From Chloroflexota bacterium (lineage in GTDB: Bacteria; Chloroflexota; JAHJIN01): a stretch of 64,000 nt of DNA. This document shows positions 40,708 to 50,053 of this stretch, piece after piece (positions within the stretch are counted from its first letter, which is position 1; the number at the start of each line of letters is the position of its first letter). The notes below the pieces were generated by a model. The model searched no databases. It saw only the letters and a program-made list of their open reading frames with translations, and had not been told where the DNA came from. The stretch covers positions 1 to 64,000 of the forward strand of contig JAHJIN010000484.1 in NCBI GenBank assembly GCA_018823415.1, given 5' to 3'. The position numbers and the translations under genes are program-made.

Positions 40708-42099
40708 TCATTGGACTTTGATGGTCACTTTGTAATATTCGCTCTCGTTATTATATTTGACAATGCGCAACACATACTCGGTGGTGGCAGACGGGCAGAC
40801 TTTTTTGACCTTGTGGCCGACCTCGGGATACTCGGGGTCGCCGCCTTCTTTTAGCCATACCTCCCGCACATAGTCCACGTCCCAACGCAGGTTGGTACAC
40901 TCGCCCGGCGCAATCTTTTTCTTGTCAGCCGTAAAGCTGACCACCGGCCCCGGCGTGGGCGAGATGGTGGGGGTGCGTGTGGCCGTGGGCTGGGGTGTGA
41001 CCGTGGGCGTGACCGGCCGCACCACGATGCTCAACGTCGCCTCGGTCCCAAACGGAGTGCCGTTGGGGTCCTGGAGTTGCCAGCGCGAGATATAGGTGCC
41101 GGTGGCCTGGGGCGCGGTGAACACCACGCGCAGGTCGGCTTCCTGGCCGGCGGCCGTGAGCGGGACGGCCGCCGAATCGGGGGCGCCCATCTGCTCGCCA
41201 GCCACAAAGGCCCAGCGATAGCCGGCGCCCCATTCGCAGGTGCCCGTGTTCTGGAGCCGCCACACTTTGTCTACCCGGGCACCCGGCTCGACGCGCGTGC
41301 CGTCGGGCACGGTCACGTCGCTGATAAAGGCACTGTTGTTGCTGCAGGGTGAAGGCGACACGGAGCTGGTGGGAGTGACGGTGGGGCCGGCCGGCCCAGA
41401 CACGGTGACGGCGACGAGCGGCGACGTGCCTTCGGCGTTGGCCCGGTTGCGGGCGCGCACCTGGATGGTATGCGAGCCAGGCTGGTCGAACGTCCACGAT
41501 TGTGCCGCCGTCAGCACCGGCTGCCCGTTGGCGTCGGGACTCACCTGCACATCGCCCAGGGTGCCATCTACCCATAGCTCGATGCGGGTGACGCCCTGCG
41601 TGTCGGTGGCGGTGCTCTGGACCACGAACGGCTGGTTGGTCTGGAGCTGCGTGCCGTTGCTGGGCGACTGCACCTGCACCGTGGGACCGGTGGTGCCGGG
41701 CGTGGAACCACCGGCCGCGCCCACCCCGATGACGATGGCTGCGGCGATGAGGCCCAGCAGGCACAGCGCCACCGCCGCCAGCCCGACAATACCCAACATC
41801 AACCAGTTGGGGCCGCCTTCTTCGGCGGCGTATGGTGGGGGGGGCGATTGGCCGGGCGCCACGGCCTGGGTGGTGGGCAACTGGGCCTGGCCGGGGGCCT
41901 CTGCCCATGTGCGGCCGTCAAAGTACAGCCAGTGGCCGGTGCGCGGGTCCAGGGTCCAGTAGCGGCCCTGGGCATCGTGGACCATGATCTGGGCCACGGC
42001 CTGTACAAACTCGGCTCGACTGATGGTGCCATCGCGCAACTGGTCACGCAGGTGGTTGAATCGCGCTTGAGCTTGATGAAAATCCACAGCGTCCTCCAT
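40708..42099 (-). CDS. Membrane protein with Ig-like and NBR1-type Ig domains
   Basis: The 463-residue product starts with a cytoplasmic region of about 95 residues including a short helical part (FNHLRDQLRDGTISRAEFVQAV) and a WW-like segment (YWTLDPRTGHWLYFDGRTW), followed by a transmembrane segment (IVGLAAVALCLLGLIAAAIVIGV). Outside are an Ig-like domain (VQVQSPSNGTQLQTNQPFVVQSTATDTQG), a Thr/Pro linker, an NBR1-type domain (VEPGARVDKVWRLQNTGTCEWGAGYRW) and a C-terminal beta domain (CTNLRWDVDYVREVWL). It is a paralog of the downstream lipoprotein and 23 bases from it; the cytoplasmic head could sense or bind something inside the cell. Confidence 0.83.
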   Translation of the reverse strand: MEDAVDFHQAQARFNHLRDQLRDGTISRAEFVQAVAQIMVHDAQGRYWTLDPRTGHWLYFDGRTWAEAPGQAQLPTTQAVAPGQSPPPPYAAEEGGPNWLMLGIVGLAAVALCLLGLIAAAIVIGVGAAGGSTPGTTGPTVQVQSPSNGTQLQTNQPFVVQSTATDTQGVTRIELWVDGTLGDVQVSPDANGQPVLTAAQSWTFDQPGSHTIQVRARNRANAEGTSPLVAVTVSGPAGPTVTPTSSVSPSPCSNNSAFISDVTVPDGTRVEPGARVDKVWRLQNTGTCEWGAGYRWAFVAGEQMGAPDSAAVPLTAAGQEADLRVVFTAPQATGTYISRWQLQDPNGTPFGTEATLSIVVRPVTPTVTPQPTATRTPTISPTPGPVVSFTADKKKIAPGECTNLRWDVDYVREVWLKEGGDPEYPEVGHKVKKVCPSATTEYVLRIVKYNNESEYYKVTIKVQ

Positions 42100-42144
42100 G
42101 GGTAACGGTCTGGCTGGCGCTCGTTATTTCGCCAATGATCTCTC

Positions 42145-42171
42145 GTAGGTCGGATCGACGATCCGGCCTAC
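42145..42171. repeat. Palindrome between the phosphoesterase and NBR1-type genes
   Basis: GTAGG-t-CGGATC-gac-GATCCG-g-CCTAC is a near-perfect 27-base palindrome. It overlaps the stop codon of the phosphoesterase gene and could terminate it; similar palindromes are commonly dispersed in bacterial genomes. Confidence 0.55.
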
Positions 42172-42716
42172 AACGGCATGATCTGGCCGTGAATCCGGTC
42201 GTCGTCGATGTCCAGGATACCCAGGGTACCGGGGCGGTCTTTGCGGGGGATGACGGTGCCCGGGTTAAAGTACAGGACGCCGCCATGCACCCGGTTGTAA
42301 GGTACGTGGGAATGGCCAAAGGCGATGACATCGACCTTGGGTTCGTCGTCTCGAAATGCCTCGTACACGTGGGGCAAGATGGTTTCGTTCTTGTCCAGGC
42401 CGCCAGATAGCCAGCGGCTCAGGCGCTCCAGAAAACGACGCGGCTCCTTGTCGCCGTGGATCAGGCCGACGCGCCGCGTTTCGCCCACCTGCACGTGCGT
42501 CTTGCGGGGCAGGTATTGCTGCACAAAGGGCGGGTCTACGTGCCCCGAGATGGCGATGGTGATGGTGATGTCTTCTAGCTCGTGTAACGTGTCCAGGGTG
42601 GTAATGTCACCCAGGTGCAGGATGATGGCGACATCGGCCAGCAACTCGCGCACGCGCGGCGGCAGCGCGGGCATGGCTTCGGGAATGTGGGTGTCCGAGA
42701 TGACCCCGATACGCAT
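42168..42716 (-). CDS. YfcE/MJ0936-type metallophosphoesterase
   Basis: The 182-residue product has the metal-binding motifs of small phosphodiesterases: MRIGVISDTHIP (D-x-H), ILHLGDIT (GD), SGHVDPP in place of the usual GNxD/H segment, VGLIHGDKE, and IAFGHSHVPYN (GHxH). Family members hydrolyse phosphodiesters such as bis-pNPP or 2',3'-cyclic nucleotides, with unclear in vivo substrates. The SGHVD variant retains Asp but lacks the Asn-Cys. Start ATG 42716 is chosen because the family starts at this motif; the ORF track begins 119 codons upstream in another gene. Weak RBS (GGAGGTTGAGG). Confidence 0.88.
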   Translation of the reverse strand: MRIGVISDTHIPEAMPALPPRVRELLADVAIILHLGDITTLDTLHELEDITITIAISGHVDPPFVQQYLPRKTHVQVGETRRVGLIHGDKEPRRFLERLSRWLSGGLDKNETILPHVYEAFRDDEPKVDVIAFGHSHVPYNRVHGGVLYFNPGTVIPRKDRPGTLGILDIDDDRIHGQIMPL

Positions 42717-42747
42717 CCTCAACCTCCAATATAGACGTTGCCAGTTG

Positions 42748-43770
42748 TCAACTGGCCGAGGCCAGTCCCACACCGATGGCCGCTGCCAGCATGCCAATGA
42801 CCACAAAGGGCTGGGTCTGGCGCAAATACCACGAGCGGCGTCCTTCCCAGAACAAAAAGGGCTGCAAGAGCACCTGGGGCACCAGCAGCAGGCCCACCAG
42901 GCCGGCGAACAGGGGCTGGCCCAGCGACACCAGCAGCGTGGCGGCCAGGAGTTGCATGCTATCCAGCGCCAGGATGGCTCGACCCAGCGCCCGCTCGCCT
43001 TCGTGCAGGCGCAGGCACCAGCGATAGACCTCGGCGTACAGGAGCGCAGCGAGCAGGGCGGCCCACGGCACATAGCTCAGCAGCGTGTCCAACTCGCCGG
43101 GCTGGGGCCAGCGCCATTCGCCGGTGGCCGTGAGCCGGGCCGCCAGCGCGTTCCATTGATAGAGCACCGGCAGCAGCGCGCCCTGGGCCACCAGCCCCAG
43201 CAGCCAGGGCAGCAGCACGGCGTACAGGGCCGTCAACGTGGCGCGCTCGCCCGGCACCCCGCGACTGCCACCGATGGTGCGGAACAGCCATTGCAGCATG
43301 GCCAGCGCCAGCGCCAGCGCCGTGAGGCCCAGGGCCAGCGGTCCCAGGATGGCGGCGACGCACAGGGCCAGGGCATAGACCACCACCACGCTGAGGATCG
43401 ACGAGCCGAGCCAGGGCCACAGCACGGTGATGAGCCAGTCCAGCGCCCGGTCCAGCCAGCGTATCAGGCGCTCGCCGGGCGAGCCGGGCGTCGTGTAGGG
43501 CAAGAGCGGCAACCGGAACCCCTTGTCCCCGCGCGACGCGCCCCGGATCACAAACCAGTTGCGGTTGACGATGAGGGTCCACAGCCCGCCCCACAGCGGG
43601 TCGGCCAGCAGGAACGCCAGGACCACGGGCCAGTCCAGTTGCGGGCCGCTGCCGGCCCAGGCCCCGCCCAGGCACGCGAGCACCGGCCCCAGCCAGGTAA
43701 AGGGGGCAATGGGCCGCAGGCGCAGGTCGGTCCAGCGGGCCAGGCGTTCACGGGCGGCAAACGATTCCAA
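42748..43770 (-). CDS. Multi-pass membrane protein of unknown function
   Basis: The 340-residue product has about seven to eight hydrophobic segments and a loop with NRNWFVIRGASRGDKGF. No family is recognised. The ORF track starts at 43992, but TTG 43770 is chosen because GAAGGAG lies 9 bases before it and a minus-strand TATAAT lies upstream near 43802-43807; the extended N-terminus would begin inside the promoter region. It precedes the phosphoesterase gene by 31 bases and they may be one transcript. Confidence 0.65.
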   Translation of the reverse strand: MESFAARERLARWTDLRLRPIAPFTWLGPVLACLGGAWAGSGPQLDWPVVLAFLLADPLWGGLWTLIVNRNWFVIRGASRGDKGFRLPLLPYTTPGSPGERLIRWLDRALDWLITVLWPWLGSSILSVVVVYALALCVAAILGPLALGLTALALALAMLQWLFRTIGGSRGVPGERATLTALYAVLLPWLLGLVAQGALLPVLYQWNALAARLTATGEWRWPQPGELDTLLSYVPWAALLAALLYAEVYRWCLRLHEGERALGRAILALDSMQLLAATLLVSLGQPLFAGLVGLLLVPQVLLQPFLFWEGRRSWYLRQTQPFVVIGMLAAAIGVGLASAS

Positions 43771-43892
43771 CGGCGATAGCTCCTTCTCGCTACAGGTTTT
43801 ATTATACCATATCCCCGCAAGATAGAAAGGGTGTGCCGGGCTCAGGATCAGAACTGCCCGGGCGATGCCTGCCCGTCGTCCATCAATTTGTC

Positions 43893-43921
43893 TTGACCCT
43901 GTGGGGGCCGTATAGTATAAT
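43893..43921 (+). promoter_or_regulatory. Promoter of the STAND NTPase gene
   Basis: TTGACC (43893-43898), a 17-bp spacer and TATAAT (43916-43921) form a strong promoter 154 bases before the start codon. The leader contains a hairpin (43936-43966) and a REP-like palindrome (44000-44054). Confidence 0.8.
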
Positions 43922-43935
43922 GACCTGTGGGCAAA

Positions 43936-43966
43936 CCTTTCCACAAGCTCCAAGCTTGCGGAAAGG
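43936..43966 (+). repeat. Hairpin in the STAND gene leader
   Basis: CCTTTCCACAAGCT and AGCTTGCGGAAAGG pair over 14 bases with one mismatch and a 3-nt loop. It is related in style to the CTTCCCGAAAGC palindromes after it, perhaps a diverged copy. Confidence 0.55.
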
Positions 43967-43999
43967 TAGGAGATGCAATCATCGGGCAACATTCAGTCG

Positions 44000-44054
44000 C
44001 ACCTTCCCGAAAGCGGCCCTTTGCTCCGCTCAGGGCATGGCTTTCGGGAAGGTG
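44000..44054 (+). repeat. REP-like palindrome, copy 1
   Basis: CACCTTCCCGAAAGC and GCTTTCGGGAAGGTG are perfect 15-bp inverted arms with a 25-nt spacer, ending 20 bases before the STAND start codon. The same core (CTTCCCGAAAGC) returns at 46134 and 46785. Confidence 0.85.
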
Positions 44055-44074
44055 GCGGGAGGAGAAGACACACG

Positions 44075-46161
44075 ATGGATGACCAGACCACCCTGGATGC
44101 CAGCCGCCACGACCGGCACGACGAGCATATCCAGGCCGGGGGCGATGTGGCCTATGCCCCCTACGGTACCGTTCACATCACGACGGGTCCGGCTGCTGGG
44201 GGCACCCCGGCTCCACCCTGCCGTTCCACCCTCCCGCACCAGCCCTTTTTCTTTGGCCGCGACAAGGAGCTGGATACCATCGCCGAGGCCATCGTGCCAG
44301 AGGCCCGCACCTGGGGCGCGCTCATCGACGGCCCCGGCGGCATTGGCAAGACGGCCCTGGCCGTGCGCGCCGGGCACCTGGCCCCGGCCCACCAGTTCCC
44401 GCGCAAGGTCTTTCTCTCGGCCAAGGCCCGCGAGCTGACCCCGGCCGGCGAGCGGCCGCTGGCTGATTTCATGCTGCCCAATTATATGGCGCTACTGAAC
44501 GAGCTGGCCCGCGAGCTGGACCAGGAGGGCGTCCTCCGGCTCGACCCCAGCGAGCGCGCCGCCGCCGTGCGCCGCGCCCTGGCCGACACCCACGCGCTCC
44601 TCATCATCGACAACGTCGAATCGCTGGACGAGCCGGAGCGCGTCCGGCTCTACCAGTTCCTCAGCCGCCTGCCCCTCACCTGCAAGGCCATCGTCACCAG
44701 CCGCCGCCGCACCGACATTGACGCCCGCGTGGTCCGGCTGGACCGGCTGCTGCCGGCGGACGCCCTGGACCTCATCGCCGAGCTGGCCCAGACCAACCGC
44801 CACCTGGCCCGCGCTGACGAGCAGGCGCGCACCGAGCTGTACGAGCTGACCAACGGCAACCCCCTGCTCATCCGCTGGGTGGCCGGGCAACTGGGCCGGC
44901 CCGGCTCCCACTGCCGCACCATCCCCCAGGCGTGCGCGTACATGAAAAATGCCCCGCCGGGCAACGACCCGCTGGAATTTGTCTTTGGCGACCTGCTGGA
45001 CACCTTTACCGAGAGCGAGAGCCAGGTCCTGGCCGCGCTGACGCATTTTACCCAGCCGGCCAAAGTAGAGTGGATCGCTGAGCTGGCCGAGCTGGCCCCG
45101 CCCGCCGCGCAGACCACCCTGGAAGACCTGGCCGACCGCGCCCTGCTGGTGAGCGACGAGGCAGCGGAAGCCTTCCTGCTGCCCCCGCTGTCCGCGACGT
45201 TCCTGCGCCGCCAGCGGCCCGAGGCCGTGGCCCAGGCCGGGAGCCGCCTGACCAGCAGCGCCCTGGCCCTGGTACTGGAGAACGGCTGGGACCACTATGA
45301 GCGGTTCCCGACGTTGGAGGCCGCCTGGCTCCAGGTGGCCGCGGCCCTGCCGCTGTTCCTGGCCGGCGACAATGCCCGCCTGCAGCGCCTATGCAATGCG
45401 CTCTACTATTTTCTTGAGTTCTCCGGACGGTGGGATGAGTGGCGGATCCTCTTCCAGCAGGCCGAGGAGAAAGCCATAGCCGCCGGAGATTCGTACAATG
45501 CGGGTTGGCGGCGTACCAGGCGGGAAGGGGGTACTATTTGCGCGGGCAAGCGGCGGAAGTGCTGGCCTGCGCCGACCGCTGCGCGGTCCATTGGGAGCGC
45601 GCCGGGGCGCGGGCGCGGGCATTTGCCATTCGACTGCGCGGCCTGGGCCACTGGCTGGGGAAAAACTACCCCGCCGCGATTACGGCGTACCAGGAGGCGC
45701 TGGCCCTGTGGCGCGCCATCGCGCCGGAGAGCGAGGACGTAGCGATCGGACTGTACGACTTGGCTAGGGCGGAACAGGCGTCCGGCGGCCACGCCGCCGC
45801 TGAGCGCGATTATCGCGAGGCGCTGCGCATCGCGAACAAGGTCGACTACCGCGCGGGGGTGGCGGGGTTCACCGGCAACCTGGCCGCGCTGGCCCTGGAC
45901 CGGGAGGACTGGCCCGCGGCCGAGGCCCTGGCGCGGGAGGCGCTGCCGCTGGCGGAGGCGGTGGGTAAGCAGGAGTCAATCGCTCATCAATGCCGGCGTC
46001 TCGCCCTGGCCCTGGCCCGGCAGGGGCGCGGGGCGGAGGGGCTGCCCTTTGCCCGCCGCGCCGTGGCGATATTCGCCCGGCTGCGCCACCCAGACCTGGA
46101 AAAGGCGCAGGCGGCCCTGCAGGCGTGTGAAGACCTTCCCGAAAGCTCAAGCGAACCGTAG
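44075..46161 (+). pseudogene. STAND (NB-ARC-like) NTPase with TPRs, frameshifted
   Basis: ATG 44075 follows GGGAGGAG. The N-terminal region has IQAGGDVAYAPYGTVHI, like peptides that start many STAND proteins, then the NTPase: FFFGRDKELDTIAEA, ALIDGPGGIGKTALAV (Walker A), LLIIDNVES (Walker B), AIVTSRRR and a winged-helix region. From about residue 470 the protein continues as TPR units. Near 45500 the frame changes: the track frame ending at 45742 loses the sequence, while the frame at 45439 continues with [19 protein letters not shown] to 46161. One base appears missing in GCGGGTTGG. STAND proteins act in signalling and phage defence; this gene needs resequencing before it is called dead. Confidence 0.8.
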
Positions 46162-46181
46162 GTTCGCCGCTTTCGGGAGGG
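46134..46181 (+). repeat. REP-like palindrome, copy 2
   Basis: CCTTCCCGAAAGC and GCTTTCGGGAGGG pair with one wobble, and inside them GCGAACC-gta-GGTTCGC adds a second stem. It overlaps the STAND stop codon and sits before the RAYT gene. Confidence 0.8.
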
Positions 46182-46208
46182 TAAGAGGGAAGGTAGAAGG
46201 GATCTCTC

Positions 46209-46786
46209 ATGCCGTACCGCCAGCATGCTTTTGCCCCGGGCCACATCTACCACGTGTACAACCGGGGCGTCGACGGCATGCCTATCTTTGCCAGCCCAGA
46301 CAACTATCTATCTGTTGCACAAGCTCAAACGGCTCCGGGATGAGCTGTCCATCGCGATCCTGGCATATTGCCTGATGCCCAACCACTATCACCTCGTCGT
46401 ACGTCAGGACGGCGACGTGCCGGTCTCGACCCTGGTCCAGCGGGCTTTCCAGACCTACACTCAGGCGTTCAACAGGCAGCAGGTGCGCCGGGGGCCGCTG
46501 TTAGAGGGACGCTTTCGTCACGTCCATGTCGATCGGGACGAATACGCCGTCCATCTCTGCGGATATCTACACCTGAACCCGGTGGCGGCCGGGCTGGTGG
46601 CCCACCCAACCGAGTGGCCGTATAGCAACTATCGGGAGTGGATCGAGGCCCGCCCGGGCACCCCCCGTGGATCGTGCGTTCGTCAGGCAATTCTTTCCCA
46701 CGCCCGACGCCTATGCCTCCTTTGTGCAGGACCACATCGCGCCGGAACGGGCGCTTGCCCTGCAGCCGTATCTGCTCGACGCCTAG
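46209..46786 (+). pseudogene. REP-associated tyrosine transposase (RAYT), two frameshifts
   Basis: Reading frames join into one IS200-like Y1 transposase: ATG 46209 gives HAFAPGHIYHVYNRGVDG, then YLLHKLKRLRDEL, YCLMPNHYHLVV with the His-x-His metal site, GPLLEGRFRHVHVD, YLHLNPVAAGLV, WPYSNYREWI (Tyr region), and finally VDRAFVRQFFPTPDAYASFV to TAG 46784. Shifts are needed near 46303-46312 (CTATCTATCTG) and at a run of six C near 46660-46668. RAYTs cut and mobilise REP palindromes, which are present on both sides. The ORF 46225-46935 covers only the middle part. Confidence 0.82.
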
Positions 46787-46817
46787 CTTCCCGAAAGCTC
46801 CTAGCTTTCGGGAAGCT
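46785..46817 (+). repeat. REP-like palindrome, copy 3
   Basis: AGCTTCCCGAAAGCT-cct-AGCTTTCGGGAAGCT, a perfect 15-bp stem, starts at the RAYT stop codon. Confidence 0.85.
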
Positions 46818-46827
46818 GCGCTGGCAC

Positions 46828-46864
46828 GCAAAAGGCCCTCGCGGGATCATTCCCACGAGGGCCT
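46828..46864 (-). terminator. Terminator of the aclBA operon
   Basis: AGGCCCTCG and CGAGGGCCT pair with an extra inner GGG/CCC, and on the minus strand the stem is followed by TTTTGC. It lies 22 bases past the aclA stop. Confidence 0.88.
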
Positions 46865-46885
46865 CGGTTGTGACGCTGAGAAAAG

Positions 46886-48715
46886 CTACAGGTACAAAAT
46901 ATCATCCCACGGATGGCGATACAGCCCCTGCTTGAGCCGCTTCTGGTCAAAGTAGTGGCCCATCATGCCAATGCTGCGCCCCAGCACAAAGATGCCGTTC
47001 AGGTAGCCCAGGTCCACGATGTCCTGGATCTCGGCCGCGTCATAGCCGCAGCTTCGCAGCATGTCCACAAAGCAGATGCCAATGCACCCGTCCACGTTCA
47101 GGATGAGGTTGTTGCGCTTGGCCGTGGTGATCTGCTCCACCGCCAGGGCAAAGTCCAGCAGGTCCGTGGCGGAAAAGTTGGCGTGGGCAAAGTCCTTGAG
47201 CAGGGTCACGCGCATGTCGGGGTTCTGCACGCTCTTGATGCGGTGGCCGATGCCCGGGATGAGCACGCCCTTGTCCTTCATCTCGTCCACGAACTGCTGG
47301 GGCATGAGGCCCCGGTCCAGGGCGTCCTTGAAGTAGCGGGCCGCATCGTCGATGGCGCCGCCAAAGCGCGGGCCGATGGTCAGCATACCGCTCACCACCG
47401 ACGAGATGAGGTCCTTGCCGGCGCGCGCCGCCACGATGGCATTGTGCGCGCCGCTCACGGCCGGGCCGTGGTCTGCCGTGAGCATGATGCCCAGCTCGAT
47501 AAAGCGCCGGGCAAACCCGGGCAACTCGCGCTTGAACCACAGCAGCCCAATGACCCCGCCGATGCCCATCTCTTGCCCGATGACCTCGGTGATGGGTATC
47601 TTGTTGTAGGTCAACTCTTCGCCCCGGTCGTCCGAGATGCTGCTGATAAAGTTGGCCGGCTTGCGGATCAGTCCTTGCTTCATGGCCGCCGCATAGTCCG
47701 TCGGCAGCTCGGGCACCGCCGGCTCCTCAAAGGCCACGATCTGGCCCTCGGCCACCAGCTTGTCAAAGGTGGACTTGATCTTTTCGCCATAGTCGTCAAA
47801 GGACTCGGGGACGATGGCCCCGGCCTCACGCAGAGCCGCGTTCTTGGCATCGGCGGTTTCCTTGCCGGTGTCGGCCTTGGCCCCGGCGTGCCCAAACTGG
47901 ACGCTGGTGGGGAACAGCTTGGCGCAGGTGCCGCTGACCCAGACCACCAGGGGCTTGGTCAATCGCCCGCCCTTGAGCGCATCCACGATTTCGTACTCGT
48001 CCATACCGCCCAGCTCGCCCAGGCAGACCATCATCTTGATCTTGGGGTTGGCCTCAAAGCGAAGCAGGTGGTCCAGGAGCGTGGAGCCGGGGTACGCGTC
48101 GCCGCCGATGGCGATGCCCTCATAGATGCCGTCCGAGTTCTGGGCCACGATGTTGAACGTCTCATTAGAGAGGCCGCCGCTCTTGCCCACATAGCCTACG
48201 CTGCCGGGCCGGTGGAGCTTGCTGGCGATGATGCTGTCTGGCGTGCCGCCGGTGTTGCCGATCTTGAACGTGCCGGCGCCCAGGCCGCCCACGGTGGCCG
48301 GGCCGATGATCACCTTGCCCAGCTCGCGGGACTTGGCAGCCAGGATGCGGGCCTGGCGCTCGGGCACGCCCTCGGCGATGACGCCCACGGTGCGGATGGT
48401 GGGCTCGGCCAGGGCCTCCATGGTGGTGGCGAACGCCGAGCGAAAGCTGGCGAAATTCACCACCACGTCGGCGGCCGGATGCGCGTGCGCAGCTTCCGCG
48501 ACGGTGCGGTAGATGGGGATGAGGACTTCTTGCTTGCCAAAGAAGGCCCGGTGATAGCCCTCCTCGCCCGTGGGGTTGACGATAGCCGCCACCGAGGGCG
48601 TGTCGCGCTGACACAGATGGTCAAAGTCCAGCATTCGCTGGATCGCTGCCGTCTGCATCCCATAGACGATGGACGTGGTGTTGCGGTCAAACAGGTCGTA
48701 ACTAGGTTTCGTCAT
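46886..48715 (-). CDS. aclA: ATP-citrate lyase alpha subunit
   Basis: With AclB this enzyme splits citrate with ATP and CoA to acetyl-CoA, oxaloacetate, ADP and phosphate. The 609-residue subunit has the succinyl-CoA-synthetase-like part with VVNFASFRSAFATT, GPATVGGLGAGTFKIGNTGG and VQFGHAGAKAD, whose His is phosphorylated, and the citrate-synthase-like C-terminal part with ISDDRGEELTYN, TADHGPAVSGAHN, and IPGIGHRIKSVQNPD. Length and split into two genes match the Chlorobium-type enzyme. It lies 12 bases after aclB and ends the operon. Confidence 0.95.
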   Translation of the reverse strand: MTKPSYDLFDRNTTSIVYGMQTAAIQRMLDFDHLCQRDTPSVAAIVNPTGEEGYHRAFFGKQEVLIPIYRTVAEAAHAHPAADVVVNFASFRSAFATTMEALAEPTIRTVGVIAEGVPERQARILAAKSRELGKVIIGPATVGGLGAGTFKIGNTGGTPDSIIASKLHRPGSVGYVGKSGGLSNETFNIVAQNSDGIYEGIAIGGDAYPGSTLLDHLLRFEANPKIKMMVCLGELGGMDEYEIVDALKGGRLTKPLVVWVSGTCAKLFPTSVQFGHAGAKADTGKETADAKNAALREAGAIVPESFDDYGEKIKSTFDKLVAEGQIVAFEEPAVPELPTDYAAAMKQGLIRKPANFISSISDDRGEELTYNKIPITEVIGQEMGIGGVIGLLWFKRELPGFARRFIELGIMLTADHGPAVSGAHNAIVAARAGKDLISSVVSGMLTIGPRFGGAIDDAARYFKDALDRGLMPQQFVDEMKDKGVLIPGIGHRIKSVQNPDMRVTLLKDFAHANFSATDLLDFALAVEQITTAKRNNLILNVDGCIGICFVDMLRSCGYDAAEIQDIVDLGYLNGIFVLGRSIGMMGHYFDQKRLKQGLYRHPWDDILYL

Positions 48716-48727
48716 CGTATCTCACTC

Positions 48728-49993
48728 CTATTCCGCCAACGCCATGGACACGATGCGCGTCATGTGCGTTTCCGGGCCATAAACCTCGATGGGGATGTCC
48801 AGCTCTTTGCCCAACCGACGCATCATCGCTAGGCCCTCCTGGTAGTTGGGGCCGCCGCGCCGCACATAGATCTTGACGTGGTTCTGCTGGAGCTTGAGCT
48901 TGTACTCTCGCAACGCCTGGACGATGCCGGTAAAAGTCTTGGCCACGTCGGTAAAGTTGGCGATGCCGCCGCCGATGAGCAGGAATTTGGGCCGGCCCTG
49001 CGGGTCCGGCTCCCGGGTCATCAGGTCCAGGATGGTCCGGGCGTACTCGCGGGTCTCGTCGGTGTTGGGGTTGCCGGAGTATTCGCCGTAGCAACCCAGC
49101 TCCTTGGCAAAGCCCAGGTCGGCCACTGTGTCGGCATAGATCACGCTGGCTCCGCCGCCGGCTACCATGGGCCACACCCGGCCCTGGGGGTTCAGGATCG
49201 TCAGTTTCAGGCTGGCGCCGGTCTTTTCGTCCAGCGAGTGGATGTATTCCTCCGCCGGCGTCATGTGCGTGCCAAAGGCCGGCGGGAACGGCAGTTCGCC
49301 CCACTTGCGCCCGGCCTCAAAGGCGGCCGTGTCGTCTACCCGGGCCACAAAGTCCAGCGGCACGATCTCGTCGCCCACCAGGGCAAAGGGGTTGATCTCC
49401 AGGTACACAAAGCCCAGGTCCACAAAGAACTTGTACAGGGCTACGATGAACCGGGCCACTTGGTCCTTCCCCGGAAAGTCCGGCAGTTGCCCGGCCACGT
49501 CGATGTCGTCGATTTTGGCCAGGATGGGCACCTGGATCTGCACCACCGAGTCCCAGTTCTCCTCGATGTTGATGCCGCCCTGGAGCGAGAAATAGATCGT
49601 GTCGCCATCGCGCTCGGTGCGGATGGCCACAAACAATTCGTCCTTCTGGTCGTGGGGTACGAACGGCTCGATGAGGAACGTCGTCAGCTTGTCGGTGGTC
49701 CGGCCCACGGTAGTGGTCACGTCCATGCGCTCTCGGACCCAGTCCTGCACATCGACGAGTTCCAGGTTCAGACCCAGCAGGCCGTGCTTGCCCCGCTTGC
49801 CAAAGAGTTGGTCCGGTTTGACCACCAGGCGCTCGGTTTCCAGCCAGGGATGGTCCACCACCAACTGCTTCCAGTTGGTGTCTTCTGTCATCAACGCCAC
49901 CTGACCCGAGTACGCAAAGCCGGTCAAATAGTCCGGCAGGTACTGCGCCAGGAGTCGCTTGGCGTCGTATTCGCGAATCGCGCGTTTTGCCAT
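48728..49993 (-). CDS. aclB: ATP-citrate lyase beta subunit
   Basis: The 421-residue subunit supplies the ATP-grasp and CoA-binding part. Motifs include REYDAKRLLAQYLP, LVVKPDQLFGKRGKHGLLGLN, FVYLEINPFALVGDEIVPLDFVARVDD (ATP-grasp metal site), and VAGGGASVIYADTVADLG followed by LLIGGGIANFTDVAKTF. It is cotranscribed with aclA. Upstream gene icd is 60 bases away. The presence of both Acl subunits beside aconitase and isocitrate dehydrogenase suggests an oxidative-to-reductive TCA module. Confidence 0.95.
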   Translation of the reverse strand: MAKRAIREYDAKRLLAQYLPDYLTGFAYSGQVALMTEDTNWKQLVVDHPWLETERLVVKPDQLFGKRGKHGLLGLNLELVDVQDWVRERMDVTTTVGRTTDKLTTFLIEPFVPHDQKDELFVAIRTERDGDTIYFSLQGGINIEENWDSVVQIQVPILAKIDDIDVAGQLPDFPGKDQVARFIVALYKFFVDLGFVYLEINPFALVGDEIVPLDFVARVDDTAAFEAGRKWGELPFPPAFGTHMTPAEEYIHSLDEKTGASLKLTILNPQGRVWPMVAGGGASVIYADTVADLGFAKELGCYGEYSGNPNTDETREYARTILDLMTREPDPQGRPKFLLIGGGIANFTDVAKTFTGIVQALREYKLKLQQNHVKIYVRRGGPNYQEGLAMMRRLGKELDIPIEVYGPETHMTRIVSMALAE

Positions 49994-50053
49994 GTCTTTC
50001 CTCTCTTCTACCTCGCCCTCCCCCTCCCGCTCGGGAACGGGGGTAGGAAAGGT

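Noticed and set aside
42325-43779. 484-residue plus-strand ORF opposite the phosphoesterase and membrane protein
   Set aside because: Gln/Arg/Pro-rich shadow without any domain.
45439-46161. Separate TPR protein
   Set aside because: It continues the STAND NTPase in sequence register after a one-base frame change, so it is treated as one broken gene.
46913-48832. 639-residue plus-strand ORF opposite aclA
   Set aside because: It is an exact antisense shadow of a clearly recognised enzyme, with His/Gly/Ala-rich composition and no domain.
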